Program-made: the position numbers and the translations under genes | Part shown: positions 1-5,074 of the stretch, one piece after another | How positions within the stretch are numbered: the stretch's first letter is position 1 | How the letters are laid out: each line of letters starts with the position of its first letter | Notes under the pieces: model-generated | Databases searched by the model: none | What the model was told of the DNA's origin: nothing | The model's input: the letters and a program-made list of their open reading frames with translations, nothing else | Assembly (NCBI GenBank): GCA_019352125.1 | Contig: JABBNV010000006.1 | Span: forward strand, 1-8,461 | Direction: 5' to 3' | Length of the DNA stretch: 8,461 nt | DNA from: Acidobacteriota bacterium | Lineage (GTDB): Bacteria > Actinomycetota > Actinomycetes > Actinomycetales > Micrococcaceae

Positions 1-193
1 GGATGGGATCAATGCAAGGGCCCGATCAACCGGGCAGGCGTAGCTTTGGATTATCTTCAGGGCAAACCGCCCCGAGATCGGAGGCCAGCTGTGGCGCGTT
101 TCGACGCATCATTTCTTAGGGGCCGCGCGCGGCCTCGGGCCAACCGCACCACCTAAACGAGTCTGGGCGCGAGCGTCCGGGGCTGGAGTCGAT
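1..193. other. Upstream region without a supported gene
   Basis: No convincing gene is visible here. Plus frame 1 is free of stops from the left edge to a TAA at 154-156, so it could be the last 51 codons of an upstream gene, but the translation (ending RPRANRTT) resembles no family I know and its codon use is unremarkable. A 14-base palindrome GGCCGCGCGCGGCC lies at 121-134 with no T-tract on either side, so it is not a good intrinsic terminator. TANNNT strings at 41-46 and 52-57 are possible -10 elements for phoH2 but lack a recognisable -35. Confidence 0.4.
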
Positions 194-1624
194 GTGGCTA
201 TTTCTGAACACGTGCAAGCAGTTGCAACGGAAGCTACCTCTCGCACCAAGCGAGGCACCACCAAGGCCGGACGCGCGTCAGACGCCGCCGGCCTTTCGCG
301 TACCAGGACCAAAAATGCGGCTCCCTCTGCGCATGCTGGCCGGAGCTATGTGGTGGACACTTCCGTGTTGTTATCCGATCCGCGAGCCATCATGCGGTTT
401 GCCGAACATGAGGTGATTCTGCCAATCGTGGTGATCACGGAGTTGGAGGGTAAGCGGCATGATCCGGAGCTCGGGTACTTTGCACGTACAGCGCTCCGGC
501 TGCTGGACGAACTGCGGATTGAGCATGGCGGTCTTTCACAGGCGATCCCACTCGGGGAAGAGGGCGGATCGCTGCGGGTTGAACTCAACCACATTTCCAC
601 GGAGGTGCTGCCTGCCGGCTTCCGAACTGGAGATAATGACAGCCGCATCCTGGCGGTGGCCAAGAACCTCGCCAGCGAGGGCCGCAACGTCACGGTGGTG
701 TCCAAGGATCTTCCGATGCGCGTCAAGGCGTCCGCGATGGGTCTGGCAGCGGAGGAGTACCGCAACGAGCTGGTGAAGGATTCCGGCTGGACAGGGATGG
801 CAGAGGTGGACGTTACCGAGGAGGATATTTCCACGCTGTACAGCCACGAACCGGCCTTCATCCCTGCCGCAGCGGAGATGCCCACCAACACCGGGCTGGT
901 GCTGCTCTCCAACCGCGGCTCCGCCCTGGGACGGGTCGGTGCGGACAAACAGGTGCGCCTGGTCAAGGGAGATCGCGACGTCTTTGGGCTGCACGGCCGC
1001 TCCGCTGAGCAGCGTCTGGCGATCGATATGTTGATGGATCCGGAGGTGGGCATCGTTTCACTGGGTGGCCGCGCTGGTACCGGAAAGTCCGCACTGGCTC
1101 TGTGTGCCGGCCTGGAGGCAGTGTTGGAACGGCGGGAGCACCGCAAAGTAATTGTCTTCCGCCCGCTGTATGCCGTGGGTGGACAGGAGCTCGGTTACCT
1201 GCCCGGATCCGAGAGCGAAAAGATGAACCCGTGGGCGCAGGCAGTCTTTGACACTCTGGGTGCATTGGTGTCGCAAGAAGTGGTGGAAGAGGTGATGGAT
1301 CGCGGCATGCTGGAGGTAATGCCCCTGACTCACATCCGCGGCCGCTCCCTGCATGACGCCTTCGTGATTGTGGATGAAGCGCAGTCCCTGGAGAAGAACG
1401 TGCTACTGACGGTGATGAGCCGCATCGGGCAGAACTCCAAGATTGTGCTCACTCACGATGTGGCACAGCGGGACAACCTGCGCGTTGGCCGGCACGACGG
1501 CATTGCAGCGGTGGTGGAGACGCTCAAGGGCCACCCGTTGTTTGGACACATCACCCTCACTAGGTCCGAACGTTCGCCGATTGCGGCATTGGTTACTGAT
1601 CTGCTGGAAGGCGCAGAGGTCTAA
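194..1624 (+). CDS. phoH2: PIN-PhoH fusion protein (PhoH2-like RNase/ATPase)
   Basis: This 476-residue cytoplasmic protein joins an N-terminal PIN nuclease domain (about residues 51-190) to a C-terminal PhoH P-loop ATPase domain (about 260-476). The PIN domain opens with VVDTSVLL (D55) and has further acidic candidates E83, D147/D149 and D172. The ATPase has Walker A GGRAGTGKS (291-299), the family motifs IRGRSL (381-386) and VIVDEAQ (Walker B, D394-E395), and THDVAQRD near 420-427. Mycobacterial PhoH2 of this architecture is known as a sequence-specific RNA helicase/ribonuclease, and the same activity is inferred here. Residues 1-50 are a basic, Thr/Arg/Ala-rich tail of unknown role. The start is GTG, chosen because GGAG lies five bases upstream; an ATG two bases earlier (192) is in the wrong frame. 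No VapB-like PhoAT partner is recognisable upstream. Architecture is very sure; activity on RNA is by family. Confidence 0.93.
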   Translation: MAISEHVQAVATEATSRTKRGTTKAGRASDAAGLSRTRTKNAAPSAHAGRSYVVDTSVLLSDPRAIMRFAEHEVILPIVVITELEGKRHDPELGYFARTALRLLDELRIEHGGLSQAIPLGEEGGSLRVELNHISTEVLPAGFRTGDNDSRILAVAKNLASEGRNVTVVSKDLPMRVKASAMGLAAEEYRNELVKDSGWTGMAEVDVTEEDISTLYSHEPAFIPAAAEMPTNTGLVLLSNRGSALGRVGADKQVRLVKGDRDVFGLHGRSAEQRLAIDMLMDPEVGIVSLGGRAGTGKSALALCAGLEAVLERREHRKVIVFRPLYAVGGQELGYLPGSESEKMNPWAQAVFDTLGALVSQEVVEEVMDRGMLEVMPLTHIRGRSLHDAFVIVDEAQSLEKNVLLTVMSRIGQNSKIVLTHDVAQRDNLRVGRHDGIAAVVETLKGHPLFGHITLTRSERSPIAALVTDLLEGAEV

Positions 1625-1632
1625 GTTCGGGG

Positions 1633-1687
1633 GCCGCCGTCGCCCGTTTGATAGGGCTTATATGCCCAGAAAATGGGCGACGGCGGC
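1633..1687. terminator. Large hairpin between convergent phoH2 and GNAT genes
   Basis: The arms 1633-1645 (GCCGCCGTCGCCC) and 1675-1687 are perfect inverted repeats of 13 bases. The stem can continue by one G-U and three A-T pairs (1646-1649 with 1671-1674), and the loop holds a second small hairpin, GGGC (1654-1657) with GCCC (1664-1667) around TTATAT. It begins nine bases after the phoH2 stop and covers the last 30 bases of the acetyltransferase gene on the other strand, including its stop codon. Being symmetrical, it could end transcription from both sides. There is no long T-tract, so Rho-independent activity is likely but not certain. Confidence 0.6.
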
Positions 1688-2305
1688 GTGTCCGGAGACT
1701 TGCACGGTCCAGTCTGGGCGGCGGAAGTTGCGAGCGGCAAGGCGCAGATTCAGTGTGGTCTGCACCTTGCCGGGGGCCCACGTATGCAGGCCCACGCCAT
1801 TGTCTTGATACCAAAGCGCGTGCGATACGCCCAGGGATGCGGGGTTTGTGGTGTTGGCTTCAGAAACAGCAAACTCGGCGCCCAGATAGTCAAAGGCATA
1901 CTGAAGCACGGCTGCGCGCATCTCCTTGCCGATTCCTTGGGCCTGCGCTGAATGCCGTAGCCACGAGCCCGTTTCCACAGTGTGCAGGTCTCCAAATTTC
2001 TTGCCCACCAAATCCTGCACGCCAAGCAGCACGCCGTCCTGCCATACCCCGCAGGGGATTACCCAGTGGTCAGGGGTGGTATCCGCCCGTGCCGTCCAGA
2101 TCCAGCGAGCGGTCTCCAAGGCCAACACGTCCGGCTCTGCAATGGACCACGGCAATGCGAAGGGCATCTCGTCTGCGGGGTGGATGCCGCTCAGGGCCGC
2201 GTCGACGTAATGCGGGATGTCCTCGTCCGTGATTGCCCGAAGTTCCAGGCGCGGTGTGTTCAGGCGTAAGTCAAAGAGGGGCCAGATCTCCTGTAACGTC
2301 GTCAT
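1658..2305 (-). CDS. GNAT family N-acetyltransferase (RimJ/RimL-like)
   Basis: The 215-residue protein has the layout of the RimJ/RimL branch of GNAT acetyltransferases, which move an acetyl group from acetyl-CoA to an amine such as a protein N-terminus or small molecule. It opens with the typical LNTPRLELRAITDEDI (15-30), has a central strand GVLLGVQDL (91-99), and the acetyl-CoA pyrophosphate loop ETGSWLRHSAQAQGIGKEMR (111-130; Q121, G124, G126). The following NTTNPASLGV (151-160) is the usual Asn/Ser region; the common LGY after it is replaced by ALWY, so the substrate cannot be guessed. The ATG at 2305 is chosen because TAGGAT lies exactly at -12 to -7 from it; AGGA in the same element could instead act as a weak ribosome site. 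It follows the uncharacterised gene by 54 bases on the same strand, so read-through from that gene is possible. Confidence 0.9.
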   Translation of the reverse strand: MTTLQEIWPLFDLRLNTPRLELRAITDEDIPHYVDAALSGIHPADEMPFALPWSIAEPDVLALETARWIWTARADTTPDHWVIPCGVWQDGVLLGVQDLVGKKFGDLHTVETGSWLRHSAQAQGIGKEMRAAVLQYAFDYLGAEFAVSEANTTNPASLGVSHALWYQDNGVGLHTWAPGKVQTTLNLRLAARNFRRPDWTVQVSGHAAVAHFLGI

Positions 2306-2311
2306 CCGTCG

Positions 2312-2317
2312 ATCCTA
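2312..2317 (-). promoter_or_regulatory. -10 element for leaderless start of the GNAT gene
   Basis: On the minus strand the hexamer TAGGAT (TANNNT) is placed so that the expected transcription start is base 2305, the A of the ATG. A -35 is not clear; TCAACA (2334-2339, minus strand) is a weak candidate at 16-base spacing. Confidence 0.45.
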
Positions 2318-2359
2318 CGGGTGTCTGGCTAGTTGTTGAATCGGCCCCTCGCGTGCTGC

Positions 2360-3121
2360 TTATGCGCCGCCGGGGATCTGCCAGGGGATGTGGTCCCGCA
2401 CGTCGGTCAGCCCAAAATCCGTGTCAGTAAATAGGTCATCCAACATGTATTCGTCCACCGCCAGGATGTTGAGCCAATGGCCCGCGCCAGCACTGTCCCC
2501 ATCGAGGGCTTGGCTGGCCACGCAAACTCCGGTGCCAACATCGATGCGTAGGCCTGTGCGGCCCGGGTAGAGCAAGGGTGCGCCGGGCGTGCTGGGAACG
2601 TAGGAGGAATTGGCCACGGCGATGGTCTCGAGGACGGTGCGGCCATTCTGCGTTCCCTCGATGATCTCCCCAAGCTCTACCAGGTTGGCAAACGGGAACT
2701 CCAGGGGCACCGGGGCCATGCCCGCTAGTTCCACCGGATCCAACACGGCCGAAAACCTCGGGTCGCCAAAGTGTGGCTCCGCATAGGCGGCCTCCGGGCG
2801 GCGCCGGACCAGGCCGTCGTCGTCGTAAATGGGTGTAACCAAATGCGCCGGCAGTAGCCATGGCTTGCGGCTGCCGCTAGTGAAGAGATTGTCCTTGGAA
2901 TCATTGATCCCGGTGGTGCTGAAGAGCACGCTGCCAGCGGAGTCCTCCACGCGCAGGGCCTGTGGACGGCGCACCCAGCAGCGGAGCGGGTCGACGACGG
3001 CGGCCTGTGTCTGATGGCTCTGGGATGCTGCGGGCAGCCAGCTCAATTCGAAGCGCAGGCTCTGCCATTTCCACGGCGAGGAGCGGCACAATTTACGAAA
3101 ATCTGCAGCCGAGATGGACAT
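2360..3121 (-). CDS. Uncharacterised actinobacterial-type protein with FRKLCRSSPWKW motif
   Basis: I do not recognise a function. The 253-residue product is soluble, with no signal peptide or membrane segment. It opens with MSISAADFRKLCRSSPWKWQ, rich in aromatic and basic residues, followed by a run of beta-like segments (LRFELSWLP, LRCWVRRPQALRVED) and a C-terminal half containing GTGVCVASQALDGD, WLNILAVDEYML and an acidic DDLFTDTDFGLTD before an IPWQIPGGA tail. The style resembles uncharacterised proteins that I associate with Arthrobacter and relatives. The frame is open further up to a TTG at 3142, but I prefer the ATG at 3121 because TATGCT sits exactly at -12 to -7 from it, predicting a leaderless mRNA, and the TTG has no ribosome site. 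It is divergent from the prepilin peptidase (58-base gap) and precedes the acetyltransferase. That the gene is real is well supported; its role is unknown. Confidence 0.8.
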   Translation of the reverse strand: MSISAADFRKLCRSSPWKWQSLRFELSWLPAASQSHQTQAAVVDPLRCWVRRPQALRVEDSAGSVLFSTTGINDSKDNLFTSGSRKPWLLPAHLVTPIYDDDGLVRRRPEAAYAEPHFGDPRFSAVLDPVELAGMAPVPLEFPFANLVELGEIIEGTQNGRTVLETIAVANSSYVPSTPGAPLLYPGRTGLRIDVGTGVCVASQALDGDSAGAGHWLNILAVDEYMLDDLFTDTDFGLTDVRDHIPWQIPGGA

Positions 3122-3127
3122 ATCCAC

Positions 3128-3133
3128 AGCATA
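3128..3133 (-). promoter_or_regulatory. -10 element for leaderless start of the uncharacterised gene
   Basis: On the minus strand, TATGCT matches TANNNT (and TATAAT at four of six bases) with its last base seven positions before base 3121, the A of the preferred ATG. No good -35 is visible. It supports the 3121 start over the TTG at 3142, which lies upstream of the predicted transcription start. Confidence 0.5.
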
Positions 3134-3167
3134 CTCGTGCAACCGAGCGGCAGCGGTGAATGTGCCG

Positions 3168-3173
3168 TAGCAT
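3168..3173 (+). promoter_or_regulatory. -10 element for leaderless start of the prepilin peptidase gene
   Basis: TAGCAT (TANNNT) lies at -12 to -7 relative to the A of the ATG at 3180. There is no Shine-Dalgarno sequence before that ATG, which fits a transcript starting at the start codon. A -35 is not recognisable. It shares a 58-base divergent region with the minus-strand gene. Confidence 0.45.
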
Positions 3174-3179
3174 CACGTT

Positions 3180-3686
3180 ATGGGGGTCAAACTAGTTGCA
3201 CTGTGGAGTACCAGCCCAGCTGCGTATTTCGCGTTACTGTGCGCATTCGGGTATTTTCTCTGGCTGGCGATTCGGCTCGCCGTGATCGATATTCGCACGC
3301 ACCGGCTGCCCAACAAGCTGCTCTTCCCTGCCTATGGGATCGCTGGGTCGCTGCTCTTCTTGGCTGCAGCACTGAGTGGGGAATGGGCCGTGGTGCTCCG
3401 ACTGTTGGCCGGTGGCCTGGTGCTGGGGGCCGGATATTTGCTGCTGCATGCGCTGTACCCGCCGGGGTTGGGCCGTGGGGATGTGAAGCTGGCCGGTGTG
3501 CTGGGAATGTATTTGGGGTATTTGGGCTGGCCCTTGCTGCTCTGGGCCACCATGCTCACGTTCGTCTTGGGTGGGCTGTGGGGGATGGTTCTGATTCTGA
3601 GCCGGCGAGGCTCGGGGGCAAGCAGAATTGCGTTTGGGCCGTTCATGCTGGCGGGCGCGCTCGTGACGATGCTGCTGGCGGCATAG
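3180..3686 (+). CDS. Prepilin peptidase, A24 family (minimal form)
   Basis: This 168-residue integral membrane protein carries both signature aspartates of A24 aspartic peptidases: D37 in VIDIRTHRLPNKL (35-47) and D101 in GLGRGDVKLAG (96-106). Proteins of this family cut leader peptides from type IV pilin-like or Tad/Flp pilins at the cytoplasmic face. About six hydrophobic segments fill the chain (near 14-34, 49-66, 71-92, 104-122, 124-139 and 150-167). It lacks the N-terminal methyltransferase domain with CxxC zinc motifs found in larger PilD enzymes, so it should be a peptidase only, like TadV/CpaA or the short archaeal type. No pilin or secretion gene is in the window, so the substrate must be encoded elsewhere. 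The ATG at 3180 is chosen from its leaderless -10; no ribosome site is present. Confidence 0.9.
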   Translation: MGVKLVALWSTSPAAYFALLCAFGYFLWLAIRLAVIDIRTHRLPNKLLFPAYGIAGSLLFLAAALSGEWAVVLRLLAGGLVLGAGYLLLHALYPPGLGRGDVKLAGVLGMYLGYLGWPLLLWATMLTFVLGGLWGMVLILSRRGSGASRIAFGPFMLAGALVTMLLAA

Positions 3687-3709
3687 CCGGGGCCTGTGTT
3701 GCTGGCGGA

Positions 3710-3739
3710 GTGAGAATGGTGCCGCAGCGCGGTTAGTCT
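3710..3739 (+). promoter_or_regulatory. Promoter for leaderless Nudix gene
   Basis: A -35-like GTGAGA (3710-3715; four of six matches to TTGACA) is followed after 18 bases by TAGTCT (3734-3739), a TANNNT -10 whose expected start is base 3746, the A of the Nudix ATG. No Shine-Dalgarno sequence precedes the gene. This is the best formed of the leaderless promoters in the window. Confidence 0.5.
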
Positions 3740-3745
3740 AATGTC

Positions 3746-4216
3746 ATGGCTACCCCAGAGTTCATCCTTGACCTGCGCGTAAAAATCGGCACTGACCTGC
3801 TGTGGCTCCCGGGCGTGGGCGGCGCAGTGCTGGATGAGGACAACCGCGTGCTCCTATGCCAACGGAGCGACAACAAGCAGTGGACGCTGATCACGGGAAT
3901 TCTGGACCCGGGAGAGGAGCCTGCTGCGGGGATTGTGCGTGAGGTGGAAGAGGAGACTGGTGTACTGGTTGTTCCTGAGCGCATCGTCAGCGTCACGACG
4001 CACGGCCCAGTGACCTTTCCTAACGGGGATCGCACCACGTTCTTGTCCGTCGTGTTCCGCTGCCGCTACATCTCCGGCGAGGCGCGGGTCAACGATGACG
4101 AGAATGACGACGTCCGATGGTTCCTGCTCGATGATCTTCCGGAGCTGTCGCCGAGGCACTTGGCTGACCTGCAACTCGCGCTCGCACCCGAGGAGCCCGC
4201 CCACTTCACCGTCTAG
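3746..4216 (+). CDS. Nudix hydrolase
   Basis: The 156-residue cytoplasmic protein contains a complete Nudix box with every consensus residue of Gx5Ex7REUxEExGU: G51, E57, R65-E66, E69-E70, G72 and V73. Such enzymes hydrolyse a nucleoside diphosphate linked to another moiety, using Mg2+ or Mn2+ held by the REVEEE glutamates. A typical lead-in is present: LPGVGGAVLDEDNRVLLCQR (21-40), then WTLITGILDPGEEP. Length is normal for a single-domain member. The N-terminal ILDLRVKIGTDLLWLPG resembles members annotated broadly as NUDIX hydrolases or MutT-like proteins in actinobacteria; the sequence does not identify the substrate, and house-cleaning of damaged nucleotides is only one possibility. The gene lies 59 bases after the prepilin peptidase gene, has its own promoter, and converges on the TetR gene. 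Confidence 0.92.
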   Translation: MATPEFILDLRVKIGTDLLWLPGVGGAVLDEDNRVLLCQRSDNKQWTLITGILDPGEEPAAGIVREVEEETGVLVVPERIVSVTTHGPVTFPNGDRTTFLSVVFRCRYISGEARVNDDENDDVRWFLLDDLPELSPRHLADLQLALAPEEPAHFTV

Positions 4217-4240
4217 CCACGTCAGAACTAAAACCCCGGT

Positions 4241-4283
4241 GCTGAAGTTGACGCTAAAAACGCAAAATGGCGTCCACTTCTGC
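4241..4283. terminator. Imperfect hairpin between convergent Nudix and TetR genes
   Basis: Arms 4241-4254 and 4270-4283 pair at 12 of 14 positions (GC, GAAGT and GACGC blocks with two single mismatches) around a 15-base A-rich loop. Leaving it on the minus strand, the sequence soon reaches GGGGTTTTAG, a short T-run suited to ending TetR transcription; the plus-strand side has only GCGTTT. It lies fully in the 75-base gap between the two stop codons. Confidence 0.4.
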
Positions 4284-4291
4284 ACTCGCGT

Positions 4292-5002
4292 TTAGGCGTG
4301 TTGTAGCAATACGGCGAATCCGGTGACGAGGGCGTCCAGCCCTGCTTCGAAGGCGGCGTCGGCATCTACTCTGCTGCCGTGGCCACTACGTGCTGCAACG
4401 GCAGCGGACAGGGCGGGTGACGCCGTCGCGAGTGCGCCGACATCGAAAATGTCCTCCGGGGCGTTGGCATCATAGGCAGAGCCGAAAATAAACGACTCGA
4501 AGGCCACAATGACGTTGAGTATCGTCTCCGGCTGCCAGCCTGCATCCCCGAATCCACTGGCCACAGCCTCATACATCCGCACCGTCCGCGGGGCATCTGT
4601 GATGGGCAGGAGCGCGATCACAGGGATAAGCGGAACATGCTCAGCAAAGGTGGCACGATACGAACGGGCCCAGACCTTCACGGCGTCAGCCCACGGCAGC
4701 GTGGCGAACCCGGAGACATCCACGCTACCCATGAGGTGATCCTCCACCAGCGCCAGGACCTCTTGCTTGGAAGTGACGTGGTTGTAGAGGGCGGAGGGTG
4801 CCACATTCAATTGGCGCGCCAAGGCAGCCATGGTGAGGCCCTTGTATCCGTCCCGATTAATGAGCTTGAGGGCCCCTCTCGTGATCTGTTTCTGGCCGAG
4901 CACCGCCGTGGGTGGGCGCCCCGCTCGACGGTGCACAGGAGCGGCACCCTCTCGTGGTGTGGACGGAGTATCCAAAATTGCCTCTTTACCTGTGACGTGC
5001 AT
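4292..5002 (-). CDS. TetR/AcrR family transcriptional regulator, probably of the putrescine oxidase operon
   Basis: The 236-residue protein has a TetR-type DNA-binding domain at about 36-85, with the helix-turn-helix in TMAALARQLNVAPSALYNHV (57-76) followed by TSKQEVL. The C-terminal part is a helical ligand-binding and dimerisation domain with family-like WARSYRATFAEHVPLIPV and the FESFIFGSAYD helix. A basic, Pro-rich N-tail (RRAGRPP, 25-31) precedes the domain. The reading frame continues to an ATG at 5038, but that start would put the 19-base operator inside the coding region and upstream of the likely promoter; the ATG at 5002 fits the -10 elements at 5010-5017 and is preferred. The gene is divergent from the oxidase-stress protein-permease operon. 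Repression of both directions with release by a polyamine or aldehyde is inferred, not seen. Confidence 0.9.
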   Translation of the reverse strand: MHVTGKEAILDTPSTPREGAAPVHRRAGRPPTAVLGQKQITRGALKLINRDGYKGLTMAALARQLNVAPSALYNHVTSKQEVLALVEDHLMGSVDVSGFATLPWADAVKVWARSYRATFAEHVPLIPVIALLPITDAPRTVRMYEAVASGFGDAGWQPETILNVIVAFESFIFGSAYDANAPEDIFDVGALATASPALSAAVAARSGHGSRVDADAAFEAGLDALVTGFAVLLQHA

Positions 5003-5014
5003 CTCAGCTACAGT
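4985..5014 (+). promoter_or_regulatory. Candidate promoter of the puo operon
   Basis: TTTACC (4985-4990; four of six to TTGACA) and TACAGT (5009-5014; TANNNT) are spaced by 18 bases. Transcription would start near 5021, one base before the palindrome, giving a leader of about 54 bases that ends in the AGGAGG ribosome site. The -35 lies inside the first codons of the divergent regulator gene. Confidence 0.45.
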
Positions 5015-5017
5015 ATA
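5010..5017 (-). promoter_or_regulatory. -10 region of the TetR gene
   Basis: On the minus strand, TATACT (5012-5017; five of six to TATAAT) overlaps TACTGT (5010-5015). They predict starts at about 5005 or 5003, leaving zero to three bases before the ATG at 5002, so the mRNA should be leaderless or nearly so. The operator palindrome covers the spacer and -35 area of this promoter. No strong -35 is visible. Confidence 0.45.
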
Positions 5018-5021
5018 CGGG

Positions 5022-5040
5022 AAATGAATGTCATTCATTT
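5022..5040. promoter_or_regulatory. Perfect 19-base palindrome, probable TetR operator
   Basis: AAATGAATGTCATTCATTT is a perfect inverted repeat of nine bases around a single central T. Size and symmetry suit a TetR-family dimer. It sits between the divergent regulator and oxidase genes, directly after the proposed oxidase transcription start and over the upstream part of the regulator promoter, so one bound dimer could repress both. Its A+T content stands out against the G+C-rich surroundings. Binding by the neighbouring regulator is inferred from position. Confidence 0.75.
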
Positions 5041-5064
5041 AGTGGTGCCCATCACTGAGAGTGC

Positions 5065-5070
5065 AGGAGG
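5065..5070 (+). promoter_or_regulatory. Ribosome binding site fixing the oxidase start
   Basis: A full AGGAGG lies four bases before the ATG at 5075. No such site precedes the in-frame ATG at 5026 (inside the palindrome) or the far upstream ATG at 4637, so translation should begin at 5075. Confidence 0.8.
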
Positions 5071-5074
5071 AAGT

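Noticed and set aside
24..110. Small minus-strand frame of 28 codons (start ATGATG near 110)
   Set aside because: It has no ribosome site, no family resemblance and no supporting context.
121..134. GGCCGCGCGCGGCC palindrome as a terminator or operator
   Set aside because: There is no T-tract on either strand and no loop, and such G+C-only palindromes arise easily in this composition.
346..1146. 266-codon minus-strand frame inside phoH2
   Set aside because: It is a shadow of the PIN-PhoH coding sequence; the translation is a low-complexity Ser/Arg/Pro mix.
1648..2232. 194-codon plus-strand frame opposite the acetyltransferase
   Set aside because: It is a shadow of the GNAT gene, beginning inside the terminator hairpin, with an Arg/Pro-rich translation of no family type.
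3122..3142. TTG start adding seven residues to the uncharacterised protein
   Set aside because: No ribosome site precedes it, it lies upstream of the predicted transcription start, and the ATG at 3121 has a precisely placed -10.
3673..3708. Repeated GCTGGCGG either side of the prepilin peptidase stop
   Set aside because: It is a short two-copy match explained by Leu/Ala codons and base composition; it does not form a repeat array or attachment site.
5003..5038. Twelve-codon N-terminal extension of the TetR regulator
   Set aside because: It would encode the operator itself and lie upstream of the -10 elements at 5010-5017; the ATG at 5002 is consistent with the promoter.
4637..5074. N-terminal extension of the oxidase frame by 146 codons
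   Set aside because: It runs antisense through the TetR gene and across the operator. The oxidase homology starts only after 5075, where AGGAGG marks the start.
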